64,000 nucleotides of DNA, taken from assembly GCA_041908445.1 (NCBI GenBank), contig JAYRFK010000112.1:15384-79383 (forward strand). Reading direction: 5' to 3'. The position numbers and the translations under genes were made by a program. Positions 16,145 to 24,340 of the stretch are shown in pieces. The notes below the pieces were generated by a model, which made no database searches, was not told where the DNA came from, and worked only from the letters and a program-made list of their open reading frames with translations. Position 1 is the stretch's first letter. Each line of letters begins with the position of its first letter. This stretch comes from JAEUJM01 sp041908445. Lineage in GTDB: Bacteria > Actinomycetota > Acidimicrobiia > Acidimicrobiales > DATDAH01.

Positions 16145-19100
16145 GTGGCTGACGTCGGGGCCATGGGGGACGGCATCGCCATCGTCGGGATGGGGGCGCT
16201 GTTCCCCGGCGCGCCCGACCTCGACGCCTACTGGGCCAACATCGCCGGCGGCGTCGACGCCATCTCGGAGGTGCCCGCCGAGCGGTGGGAGCCTTTCTTC
16301 TACGACCCCGAGTCGTTCCACGCGGCCAACCCGCCGCCCGACCGCGTCTACTGCCGCCGCGGCGGCTTCGTGGACGAGTGGGCCACCTTCGACCCGGCCG
16401 CCTTCGGGATCATGCCGGTCACGGTGGAGGCGGCCGAGCCCGACCAGCTCCTCGCCCTGAAGGTGGCGGCTGCCGCCATCGCCGACGCCGGCGGCGAGGG
16501 CGCCCTCGGCGACCCCGGCAAGGTCGGCGTGATCGTGGGCCGCGGCGGTTACTTCACCACGGGCATGGCCCGCTTCGACCAGCGGGTGCGGGTCGCCCAG
16601 CAGCTCGTCGAGAGCCTGCGCGAGCTCGTCCCGGGCCTGGCCGAGAGCCAGCTCGACGAGGTGAAGCGCGCCTTCCAGGACCAGCTCGGCCCGGTGCGCC
16701 CCGAGGCCGCCATCGACCTCGTGCCCAACCTGGCCGCCTCGCGCATCGCCAACCGCCTCGACCTCCAGGGCCCGGCGTACACGGTCGACGCCGCCTGCGC
16801 GAGCTCGCTCGTCGCCGTCGACCAGGCCGTGAACGAGCTGCGCTCGGGCCGGTGCGACGCGGTGGTCGCCGGCGGCGTGCACCACTGCCACGACGTGGCC
16901 TTCTGGACCGTCTTCGCCCAGTTGCGGGCGTTGTCGCCGAGCGAGCGCATCCGGCCCTTCGACCGCTCGGCCGACGGCCTGCTCATCGGCGAGGGCACGG
17001 GCATGGTCGTGCTCAAGCGCCTGGCCGACGCGGAGCGCGACGGCGACCGGGTCTACGCGGTCATCCGCGGCACCGGCGTGGCGTCGGACGGACGGGCGTC
17101 GAGCGTGATGAAGCCGCGCGTCGACGGCCAGCTCCTCGCCCTCGAGCGGGCGTGGACCGCCGCCGGCCTCGACCCCGACACGGTCGGCCTCATCGAGGCC
17201 CACGGCACCGCCACCCCGGTCGGCGACGCCGCCGAGCTCGACACCCTGGCCCGCTTCTTCGGGCCCGCCCGCGGCGCCGCGCCCGCGGGCGACGAGTCCC
17301 GAGCGGTGCTCGGGTCGGTGAAGTCGATGATCGGCCACACCATGCCTGCGGCCGGCGCCGCCGCCCTGATCAAGGCCGCCCTCGCCGTCCACCACGGCGT
17401 GCGCCCGCCCACCCTGCACTGCGACGAGCCCCAGGAGCGCCTGGCCGAGGGCCGCTTCCGCACCCTCGCCGTGGCCGAGCCCTGGCCCGCCGACGACGAG
17501 CGCCGTCGGGCCGGCGTCAACGCCTTCGGCTTCGGCGGCATCAACGCCCACGTCGTGCTCGAGGCCCCGCCGACCGCCCGCCCCTCCGCCGCGCCCCTGT
17601 CCGTTCCGACCCCGACCCAGACCGTTCCGGCTCCCGATTTCGGTGCCAGGGCACCGAAATCGGGAGCCAGTTCGGAGGAACCGGTGGGGCGGGAGCGGGT
17701 GGTGCTGCTGGCGGGGGCGTCGGCCGACGACCTCCTCGCCCAGCTCGACGACCCCACGATCCTCACGAGCAGGGACGACAGCGGGGCGCCGCCGGCGGCC
17801 GACCCGGCGCGCCCGTGGCGGCTGGCCCTGGTGGCGCCCGACGAGCGCCGGCTCGAGCTCGCCCGCAAGGTCGTCGCGCGGGGCACGCCGTGGCGGGGCC
17901 GCAACGACGTCTGGTTCTCGCCCGAGGGCCTGCTCAGCACCGGCGGGAAGCTGGCCTTCGTCTTCCCCGGGGTCGAGCCCGACTTCACGCCGCGGGTGGA
18001 CGACGTGGCCGCCCACTTCGGCCTGCCCCTCGGCCCCCTCGAGCACGCCGAGGGCGAGGACCTGCACCTCGGCCTCCAGGGCGCGGGGATCATCGCCCTC
18101 GGACGCCTGCTCGACGCCTCCCTGGCCGAGCTCGGCGTGCGCCCCGACCTCGTGGCTGGCCATTCCATCGGCGAGTGGAACGCGATGATCGCCGCCCACC
18201 TGATCCCCGACGCCGACATCGACGCCTTCATCGACTCGATCGACACCGACGACGTCGACGTGCCCGGGGTGGTGTTCGCCGCCCTCGGCTGTGGAGCCGA
18301 CCACGCCGCCGCCGTGCTGGGTGACCGCACCGACGTGGTCGTCTCCCACGACAACTGCCCGCACCAGTCGATCATCTGCGGCTCGGAGGCGGGCGTGGCC
18401 GAGGTCATCGACACGCTGCGGGCCGAGCGGGTGCTGGCCCAGGAGCTGCCCTTCCGTTCGGGCTTCCACTCGCCGATGCTCGACCCCTACGTCGAGCCGG
18501 TGCGGGCCGCCACCGCCCGGGTGCCGCTGCAGGCGCCGGTCGTCCCGGTGTGGTCGGCCACGACCGTGGCGCCGTACCCGGACGACGACGCCGACGTCCG
18601 CGAGCTCGTCATCCGTCACCTGCTCGAGCCCGTGCGCTTCCGCGAGCTCGCCCTGCGTCTGCACGACGAGGGCGTGCGGGTGTTCGTGCAGGTCGGCCAG
18701 GGCAGCCTGGTCAACTTCCTGGACGACACCCTGAAGGGCCGGGAGCACCTCTCGGTCACCGCCGCCGGGCCCCGGCACGAGGGCCTCGACCAGCTCCGCC
18801 GGGTCGCCGCCGCGCTGTGGGCCGAGGGCGCCGCGCCCCGCTTCGAGCGCCTGGCCCCGCCCGCCGCGGCCGAGAGTGTCGACCAGGCGGGTGAGGGTGC
18901 CGCGGCCGGCTCGATCGCGGCACGCGCCACCGCGGCATCGGCCACATCCGGCGCCCGACTCCCGCTCGGCGCCCCGCTCGTCCACCTCGACCCCGACGTG
19001 CGCCTGCCCTTGAGCGCTGGCGCCGGCGACGTGGCCGCCCTGCTCGGCGACGTGGGCGACCTCGCCGCCCACCCGGTGCTGGCCGAGTTCGAGGCCGCGC

Positions 19101-20770
19101 TGGCCGAGGTCGCCCCCGCCACCGCCGATGTGGTGGGCGCCTGGCGCACCGCCGGTCCCACCGGCGCGGGCGGGACGGTCGTCCCGGGCGCGGCCGTCCC
19201 ACCGCCCCCTGCCGCCGAGCCCACGCCGGCCGCCGACGAGCCCGCCTCGCTCACCGAGGTGCGGACCATGTCCATGGCGGACATGCCGTTCCTCATCGAC
19301 CACCGCTTCTACCGCCAGCGCGACGACTGGGAGGAGGTCAGCGACCTCTTCCCGGTGGTGCCCATGACCTGCACCCTGCAGCTCTTCCAGGAGGTCGCCT
19401 CCCGGCTCATGCCCGGCAAGGTGCCGATCGGGCTCGAGAGCGTGCGGGCCCTGCGCTGGCTCGCGGTCGAGCCGCCCATCGACGTCACCGTCACCGCCGC
19501 CGTCACCGGCCCCGACCGGGTGCGGGTGAGCGTCGAGGGGTTCAGCCGGGGGACGGTCGTGTTCGCCGACGAGTACCCCGAGCCGCCGGATCCCGACGCC
19601 GAGCCCCTCGCCGATGCCGGCATCTGGGGCCCCACCGCCTGGGACCTCTACCACGACCGCTGGGCCTTCCACGGCCCGCAGTACCAGGGTGTCCGCGAGA
19701 TCGGCCTGATCGGCCCGACCGGGGTGCAGGGCACCATCGAGGCGCTCGCCGCGCCGGGCGCGCTGCTCGACGGCGCGGGCCAGCTCGTCGGGCACTGGGT
19801 GGCCATGCACACCGAGGTCGACCGCCTGGCCCTGCCCTCGATGATCGAGCGCATCCGCTTCTTCGGGCCCCACCCGCCGGCGGGCGACCGCTTCGACTGC
19901 ACGGTCCGGGTCAACGAGCTCACCGACGCCTTCGTGCGGGCCGACCTCGAGCTGGTCAGCGCCCGCCCCGAGGACGCCGGCCGCCTCTGGTGCCGGATCG
20001 ACGGCTGGCAGGACACCCGCTTCGACACCGACGAGGTCGTGTTCCCGATGCTGCGGGACCCCGACCGGCTCGTCATCGCCGAGCGCCGTCCCGGCGGCTG
20101 GTCTCTCGCCACCGAGCACTGGGACAACTCGGCCTCGCGCGAGCTGATGATGCGTCGCTACCTGAACCACCGCGAACGGCCCACCTACGAGGCCCAGAAC
20201 CCCAAGGCCCAGCGCCAGTGGTTCCTCGGCCGGGTGGCGGCCAAGGACGCGGTGCGCTCCTGGCTCTGGGACCACGGCGCCGGCCCGCTCTTCCCCGCCG
20301 AGATCACCGTCCTGAACGACGACGAGGGCCGCCCCGTGGTCGAGGGCCCGGGCTGCGACGGCCTGCGGGTCTCGCTGGCCCACACCGAGTGGGCCGCGGT
20401 CGCGGTCGTCGCCGGGCCCGGCGAGCCCGACCCCGGCATCGACGTGGAGGCCGACGGCCCCCGCCACGAGCGCTTCGCCTCGCTCACCCTGGCCGACGCG
20501 GAGCGGACCCTCGTCCCCGCCGACGAGGGTCCTGAGCGCGACCTCGCCCTCACCCGGCTCTGGACGGTGAAGGAGGCCGCGGGGAAGGCCGCCGGCACCG
20601 GCCTGCAGGGCCGCCCCAAGGACCTCGTCGTCACCGCCCTCGACGAGACCACCGCCACCGTCGGCGGCCGCACCGTGTCCACCGAGGTCGTGCCCGTGGG
20701 CGAAGGTGACACCGCCCGCCGCTACGTGGTGTCGTGGACGACCCCCGACGCCGACGGGGCGACGACGTGA
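16145..20770 (+). CDS. Multidomain lipid/polyketide synthase: KS-AT-DH-phosphopantetheinyl transferase
   Basis: The 1541-residue protein complements the previous one. The ketosynthase (residues 8-480) has an intact triad: Cys218 (DAACASS), His353 (EAHGTAT) and His398 (IGHTMPAAG). The acyltransferase region (about 600-890) keeps Ser674 in GHSIGEW, but the usual GQGSQ loop is replaced by PGVEPDF, so it may be altered. A double-hotdog dehydratase follows, with His1053 (LIDHRF) and Asp1209 (LLDGAGQ). The C-terminal 200 residues are a phosphopantetheinyl transferase (GIDVEADG; WTVKEAAGK with Glu1477) that can activate the ACPs. It contains no ACP and no ketoreductase. GTG 16145 is a choice; GTG 16136 and ATG 16163 are also in frame, and no ribosome-binding site decides. 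A palindromic element is inserted in frame in the KS-AT linker. Confidence 0.88.
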   Translation: MADVGAMGDGIAIVGMGALFPGAPDLDAYWANIAGGVDAISEVPAERWEPFFYDPESFHAANPPPDRVYCRRGGFVDEWATFDPAAFGIMPVTVEAAEPDQLLALKVAAAAIADAGGEGALGDPGKVGVIVGRGGYFTTGMARFDQRVRVAQQLVESLRELVPGLAESQLDEVKRAFQDQLGPVRPEAAIDLVPNLAASRIANRLDLQGPAYTVDAACASSLVAVDQAVNELRSGRCDAVVAGGVHHCHDVAFWTVFAQLRALSPSERIRPFDRSADGLLIGEGTGMVVLKRLADAERDGDRVYAVIRGTGVASDGRASSVMKPRVDGQLLALERAWTAAGLDPDTVGLIEAHGTATPVGDAAELDTLARFFGPARGAAPAGDESRAVLGSVKSMIGHTMPAAGAAALIKAALAVHHGVRPPTLHCDEPQERLAEGRFRTLAVAEPWPADDERRRAGVNAFGFGGINAHVVLEAPPTARPSAAPLSVPTPTQTVPAPDFGARAPKSGASSEEPVGRERVVLLAGASADDLLAQLDDPTILTSRDDSGAPPAADPARPWRLALVAPDERRLELARKVVARGTPWRGRNDVWFSPEGLLSTGGKLAFVFPGVEPDFTPRVDDVAAHFGLPLGPLEHAEGEDLHLGLQGAGIIALGRLLDASLAELGVRPDLVAGHSIGEWNAMIAAHLIPDADIDAFIDSIDTDDVDVPGVVFAALGCGADHAAAVLGDRTDVVVSHDNCPHQSIICGSEAGVAEVIDTLRAERVLAQELPFRSGFHSPMLDPYVEPVRAATARVPLQAPVVPVWSATTVAPYPDDDADVRELVIRHLLEPVRFRELALRLHDEGVRVFVQVGQGSLVNFLDDTLKGREHLSVTAAGPRHEGLDQLRRVAAALWAEGAAPRFERLAPPAAAESVDQAGEGAAAGSIAARATAASATSGARLPLGAPLVHLDPDVRLPLSAGAGDVAALLGDVGDLAAHPVLAEFEAALAEVAPATADVVGAWRTAGPTGAGGTVVPGAAVPPPPAAEPTPAADEPASLTEVRTMSMADMPFLIDHRFYRQRDDWEEVSDLFPVVPMTCTLQLFQEVASRLMPGKVPIGLESVRALRWLAVEPPIDVTVTAAVTGPDRVRVSVEGFSRGTVVFADEYPEPPDPDAEPLADAGIWGPTAWDLYHDRWAFHGPQYQGVREIGLIGPTGVQGTIEALAAPGALLDGAGQLVGHWVAMHTEVDRLALPSMIERIRFFGPHPPAGDRFDCTVRVNELTDAFVRADLELVSARPEDAGRLWCRIDGWQDTRFDTDEVVFPMLRDPDRLVIAERRPGGWSLATEHWDNSASRELMMRRYLNHRERPTYEAQNPKAQRQWFLGRVAAKDAVRSWLWDHGAGPLFPAEITVLNDDEGRPVVEGPGCDGLRVSLAHTEWAAVAVVAGPGEPDPGIDVEADGPRHERFASLTLADAERTLVPADEGPERDLALTRLWTVKEAAGKAAGTGLQGRPKDLVVTALDETTATVGGRTVSTEVVPVGEGDTARRYVVSWTTPDADGATT
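17622..17674. repeat. 53-bp palindromic element, copy 2 (inside the synthase coding region)
   Basis: This copy is 52/53 identical to the unit at 16078-16130 and has 19-bp perfect arms at 17629-17668. It is translated in frame as PAPDFGARAPKSGASS, in the unconserved linker between the ketosynthase and acyltransferase of the second megasynthase (about residues 493-510). In-frame insertion of a palindrome into a tolerant linker resembles the behaviour of protein-coding palindromic elements known from Rickettsia, though the sequence is unrelated as far as I can tell. Confidence 0.9.
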
Positions 20771-20793
20771 TGCCGACCACCATCACCCCCCAA

Positions 20794-20851
20794 CCCGGAT
20801 TTCTTGGTGAGAAACCCCCGTATCGGGGGTTTCTCACCAAGATTTCCCGGG
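20794..20851 (+). repeat. Hairpin element after the second synthase gene
   Basis: CTTGGTGAGAAACCCCCG (20803-20820) pairs perfectly with 20824-20841 over TAT, with a weaker outer CCCGG/CCGGG pairing. It lies 33 bases after the synthase stop and 30 bases before the ACP start. A relative with the same core but reverse orientation is at 53201-53255, where the genes also run in reverse. There is no T-run after it. Confidence 0.85.
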
Positions 20852-20870
20852 TCGGACGGAAGGAACGACG

Positions 20871-21206
20871 ATGACGGAGCCGAGTGAGGCGACCAAGGAG
20901 CAGGTGCTGGCCGCGGTGACCGAGATGCTCACCGAGGTCATCGGCGAGGACGAGCTGCTCATGGTCGACGAGGTCACCATGGACACGTCGTTCAACGACG
21001 ACCTCGAGCTCGAGTCGATCGAGTTCGTGGCCCTCGCCGAGGAGCTGACCGAGCGCTACGGCGAGCAGGTGGACTTCGTGGGCTGGCTCGCCGACCTCGA
21101 GCTCGACGCCCTCGTCACCATGACCGTCGGCCAGCTCGTCGACTTCGTGGCCGGCTGCCTCGACGGCCCGTCCGACGGCCCGTCTGACGGAACTGCCGAG
21201 AGCTGA
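20871..21206 (+). CDS. Free-standing acyl carrier protein
   Basis: The 111-residue acidic protein has the four-helix acyl-carrier pattern with the phosphopantetheine attachment site at Ser49 in DDLELESIEF. It would be activated by the phosphopantetheinyl transferase fused to the preceding synthase and could carry a starter unit, the finished chain or an intermediate to the hydrolases that follow. It differs from the PUFA-type ACP inside the first synthase (DSIKR). The C-terminus ends in a short repeat (DGPSDGPSDG). The ATG at 20871 follows GGACGGAAGGAACGACG, a good ribosome-binding site. The gene is six bases from the next one. Confidence 0.88.
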   Translation: MTEPSEATKEQVLAAVTEMLTEVIGEDELLMVDEVTMDTSFNDDLELESIEFVALAEELTERYGEQVDFVGWLADLELDALVTMTVGQLVDFVAGCLDGPSDGPSDGTAES

Positions 21207-21211
21207 GCCCG

Positions 21212-22075
21212 GTGGCGTTCCGGCAGGCCCGCGGCCTGCGCTTCCACACCCAGCAGATGGGAAAGGCGGCCGCCGGCGCGCCCGTGGTCATGCTCCACGG
21301 CCTGTTCACCGGGAGCCTGGCCTCGTGGTGGTTCACCGCGGCGCCGGTAGTGGCCCGCACGCACCCCGTCCGCCTGCTCGACCTGCGGGGCCACGGCCTC
21401 AGCGACTGCCCGCCGTCGGGCTACGACACCGCCACCATGGCCGCCGACGTGCTCGCCCTGACCGACGACCTGCCGCCCTTCGCGGTCGTGGGCCACAGCT
21501 ACGGCGCGCTGCTCGGGTTGCGCCTGGCCCTCGACCACCCCGAGCGGGTCACCGCGCTGGCCTGCGTCGAGCCGCCGCTCGTGACGATCCGCGACCGCGG
21601 CCCGGACGGGGAGCGGGATGCCCCGTCGGACGAGGCGAGCGAGACCGAGCGGCGGCTGCTCACCGAGACGACGATCCTCGCCGACCTGCGGGCCGAGGCG
21701 CCGGTGACCGACGACGACCTGCGCGCCGTCGGCGTCCCCCTGCTGTTCGCCTTCGGCGACCGGTCGTGGTGCGCGCCGGCGGCCGAGCGGGTCGCCGCGG
21801 TGCGGCCCGACGCCGAGGTGGCGGTGCTGGCCGGCGGCCACGCCCTGCACGTCGACGCCCGCGACGAGCTGGCCGCCCTGCTGGCCGGCTTCCTCGATGA
21901 CGCCCTCGCCGCCGGGCCGGCGCTCGCGGCCTCTCGCCAGGCCACCACACCGGCCGGACCCGTCCCTGCGGCCGCCACCGAGGCACCGGCCGCCACCGCC
22001 GAGTCCTCCGGCGCCGTCGCTCCGGGCGCCACCGAGCGCGCCCCCGACCACCACGAGGCGGTGCCCCATGGCTGA
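21212..22075 (+). CDS. Alpha/beta hydrolase
   Basis: The 287-residue protein has the alpha/beta hydrolase fold: oxyanion region MLHGLFTGS, LLDLRGHGLSD, nucleophile elbow GHSYGA (Ser near residue 96), a late Asp in FAFGDRSW and a final His in LAGGHALHV. It may act as a thioesterase or acyltransferase for the adjacent synthase, or hydrolyse the product. From about residue 235 the tail is Ala/Pro/Thr-rich and looks disordered. The GTG at 21212 is just five bases after the ACP stop. The stop overlaps the next gene by eight bases. The next gene encodes a relative, so the pair may have arisen by duplication. Confidence 0.82.
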   Translation: MAFRQARGLRFHTQQMGKAAAGAPVVMLHGLFTGSLASWWFTAAPVVARTHPVRLLDLRGHGLSDCPPSGYDTATMAADVLALTDDLPPFAVVGHSYGALLGLRLALDHPERVTALACVEPPLVTIRDRGPDGERDAPSDEASETERRLLTETTILADLRAEAPVTDDDLRAVGVPLLFAFGDRSWCAPAAERVAAVRPDAEVAVLAGGHALHVDARDELAALLAGFLDDALAAGPALAASRQATTPAGPVPAAATEAPAATAESSGAVAPGATERAPDHHEAVPHG

Positions 22076-22946
22076 CGTCGTCGCCAACGGGGTGCGCTTC
22101 CACGTCACCCGCCTCGGCGGGGGCGAGCACACCGTGGTCATGCTCCACGGCCTCGTCATGGACAACCTGTCGAGCTGGTACTACACGCTCGCCAACCCGT
22201 TCGCCCGGGAGTGCGACGTCGTCCTCTACGACCTGCGGGGCCACGGCCGCAGCGAGCGCCCGCCCACCGGCTACGCGGTCGACGACTCGGTCGCCGACCT
22301 GCTCGGCCTGCTCGACGCACTGGAGATCGATCACCCCGTCCACCTCATCGGCAACAGCTACGGCGGCGTCGTGGCCCTGGGCATGGCCGTGGCCCACCCC
22401 GAGCGGGTCGCCGGCATCGCCCTCATCGAGGCCCACTTTGCGGTCGAGGGCTGGGGCCACCACATGGCCGGCAGCCTCGCCCTGGCCGCCTTCGGCCTGG
22501 CCGAGGACGAGGTCGACCAGTGGCTCGTCGAGCAGGGCGGCCGCAAGCTCAACAAGCTGGCCCGCAACGCCGAGTCGCTCATCTACGACACGACGATGCT
22601 CGCCGACCTCGAGGCGGTGCAGCCCCTGCCCCGGGCCGCGCTCGAGGGCGTGTCGTGCCCGGTGCTCGCCTTCTACGGCGAGCACTCCGACCTGCTCGAC
22701 CGGGCCCGCGACCTCGACGAGCTCGTGCCGAACTGCGACCTGCGCATCCTCCCCGGCTGCACCCACTCGGTGCTCATGGAGGCCACGCCGGAGCTCAAGG
22801 CCACCCTGCTGCCGTGGATCCTGGGTGCGCCCGTGCCGGACTACCCGGCCGCCCCCGAGACCCTGCTCCTGGCCCAGGCACCAGCGCCCGACGGCCCCTA
22901 CGGCGCCCTCGGCGGCGAGTCCTCCCCGGACACGAGCACCCCGTGA
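22068..22946 (+). CDS. Alpha/beta hydrolase, second of a pair
   Basis: The 292-residue protein is related to the preceding hydrolase (both have VVMLHGL, LRGHG and similar spacing). It has GNSYGG as nucleophile elbow, an acid in FYGEHSD and the final His in LPGCTHSVLME. The same oxyanion and active-site layout suggests a lipid-releasing or editing thioesterase, or a hydrolase acting on the glycosylated product. The ATG at 22068 overlaps the previous stop, so the two are translationally coupled. The C-terminal 30 residues (after VPDYPAAPE) are low in complexity. Substrate unknown. Confidence 0.82.
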   Translation: MADVVANGVRFHVTRLGGGEHTVVMLHGLVMDNLSSWYYTLANPFARECDVVLYDLRGHGRSERPPTGYAVDDSVADLLGLLDALEIDHPVHLIGNSYGGVVALGMAVAHPERVAGIALIEAHFAVEGWGHHMAGSLALAAFGLAEDEVDQWLVEQGGRKLNKLARNAESLIYDTTMLADLEAVQPLPRAALEGVSCPVLAFYGEHSDLLDRARDLDELVPNCDLRILPGCTHSVLMEATPELKATLLPWILGAPVPDYPAAPETLLLAQAPAPDGPYGALGGESSPDTSTP

Positions 22947-22982
22947 CCCGGATCACGACCCGGACCGGGCCGACCGCCATCC

Positions 22983-23031
22983 TTCTGGTCACGGAAACGG
23001 AAGGTCAGACCTCCCGTTTCCGTGACCAGAA
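22983..23031 (+). repeat. Hairpin element between hydrolase and glycosyltransferase
   Basis: TTCTGGTCACGGAAACGG (22983-23000) pairs perfectly with 23014-23031. The inner part AAGGT-CAG-ACCT continues the stem with one mismatch. The inner core GAAACGGAAGGT is shared with the hairpin at 24264-24312, while the outer stem differs in sequence but remains paired. Confidence 0.88.
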
Positions 23032-23064
23032 CGGGACGCGGGGGTGCTGGCGGGGCGCCTGCTG

Positions 23065-24240
23065 ATGAACCGCTTCCTGTTCGTGGTGCCGCCGCTGCAG
23101 GGGCACACCAACCCCACCGTCTCGGTCGGCGTCGAGCTGGCCGAGCGCGGGCACGCGGTGGCGTGGGCGGGTGAGCCGTCGGTCGTGCGGCCCCTGCTGC
23201 CCGAGGGCGCCGCCTTCTTCCCGTGCCCCGAGCGCCTGCCCGAGTCGATGGAGGACGCCCTGCGCCACCGGGCCGCCGGCCTGCGGGGCGCCGCCGCCCT
23301 CAAGTTCCTGTGGGAGGACGCCCTCCTGCCCCTGGCCCTCGCCATGGAGGCGCCCCTCGACGCCGCCATCGACGCCTTCGCCCCCGACGTGCTGGTCGTC
23401 GACCAGCAGGCGGTGGGCGGCGCCGCGGTCGCCCGCCGGCGGGGGATCCCGTGGGTGACGTCGGCCACCACCTCGGCCGAGTTCGCCCGGCCCTTCGAGG
23501 CCGTCCCCAAGGTCGGCGAGTGGGTGGCGAGCGAGCTCGTCGACGTGCAGCTGCGGCTCGGCGTGCCCGAGGAGCTCGCCCGCCAGGGCGACCTCCGCCT
23601 CTCCGACCAGCTCGTCCTCGCCTTCACCTCCGAGGCGCTGGTCGGCGACGTGCGCGCGTTCGGCGACCACGTGGCCTTCGTCGGCCCGTCGACCCACGCC
23701 CGCACCGAGACCGCCGCCTTCCCCTTCGAGTGGCTCGACCCCCACCGCCGCCACGTGCTGGTCTCGCTCGGCACGGTCAACCAGTCGGTGGGGGAGCGGT
23801 TCTACAAGGCCGCGGTCGAGGCGGTCGACGGCCTCGACCTCCAGGCGGTCGTGGTCGCCCCGCCCGAGCTGCTCGGCGCGGTGCCCGACAACGTGCACGT
23901 GCAGGCCTTCGTCCCCCAGCTCGCGCTGCTGTCCCGCATGGACGCGGTGGTCGGCCACGGCGGCCACAACACCACCTGCGAGGCGCTGGCCGAGGGCCTG
24001 CCCCTGGTGCTGGCGCCCATCCGGGACGACCAGCCCATCGTCGCCCAGCAGGTGGTCGAGGCCGGCGCCGGCCTGCGGGTGAAGTTCGGCCGGGTCCGGG
24101 CCGAGGGCCTGCGCGAGGCGCTGCTGACGGTGCTCGACGATCCCACCTATCGTGCGGCGGCCGAGCGCATCGCCGCCTCCTTCGCCGCCGCCGGGGGCGC
24201 CCCCCGCGCCGCCGACCTCCTCGAGGCCCTCCTCCCATGA
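23065..24240 (+). CDS. UGT-type (GT1) glycosyltransferase
   Basis: The 391-residue protein has the GT-B fold of UDP-sugar or dNDP-sugar glycosyltransferases acting on macrolides, sterols and lipids. The N-terminal half starts FLFVVPPLQGHTNPTVSVG. The donor-binding C-terminal half has VLVSLGTVN, the LLSRMDAVVGHGGHNTTCEAL signature and PIRDDQPIVAQQV. It probably adds a sugar to the product of the neighbouring synthases. ATG 23065 begins just before the first strand; GTG 23044 in the same frame would add seven residues. The preceding hairpin ends 33 bases upstream. Aglycone and sugar are unknown. Confidence 0.85.
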   Translation: MNRFLFVVPPLQGHTNPTVSVGVELAERGHAVAWAGEPSVVRPLLPEGAAFFPCPERLPESMEDALRHRAAGLRGAAALKFLWEDALLPLALAMEAPLDAAIDAFAPDVLVVDQQAVGGAAVARRRGIPWVTSATTSAEFARPFEAVPKVGEWVASELVDVQLRLGVPEELARQGDLRLSDQLVLAFTSEALVGDVRAFGDHVAFVGPSTHARTETAAFPFEWLDPHRRHVLVSLGTVNQSVGERFYKAAVEAVDGLDLQAVVVAPPELLGAVPDNVHVQAFVPQLALLSRMDAVVGHGGHNTTCEALAEGLPLVLAPIRDDQPIVAQQVVEAGAGLRVKFGRVRAEGLREALLTVLDDPTYRAAAERIAASFAAAGGAPRAADLLEALLP

Positions 24241-24263
24241 CCCGTCCCACCCCCCACCCCTCG

Positions 24264-24312
24264 TTCCTCCAGCAGAAACGGAAGGTGGAACCTTCCGTTT
24301 CTGCTGGAGGAA
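24264..24312 (+). repeat. Hairpin element between glycosyltransferase and methyltransferase
   Basis: TTCCTCCAGCAGAAACGGAAGG (24264-24285) pairs perfectly with 24291-24312, with a further T-A pair at 24286/24290 around GGA. This is a 23-bp stem with a three-base loop. The core GAAACGGAAGGT matches the hairpin at 22983. It ends 28 bases before the next start codon. Confidence 0.9.
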
Positions 24313-24340
24313 TGGTGCGTCCGAGGCACGGAGGGGTGCG

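Noticed and set aside
15803..20467. A 1554-residue minus-strand frame opposite the second synthase
   Set aside because: Same type of low-complexity antisense shadow; the + strand frame has KS, AT, DH and PPTase motifs.
20803..20841. Plain Rho-independent terminator after the second synthase
   Set aside because: There is no T-run, the downstream ACP belongs functionally with the synthases, and the same core recurs at 53201; it is described as a repeat element instead.
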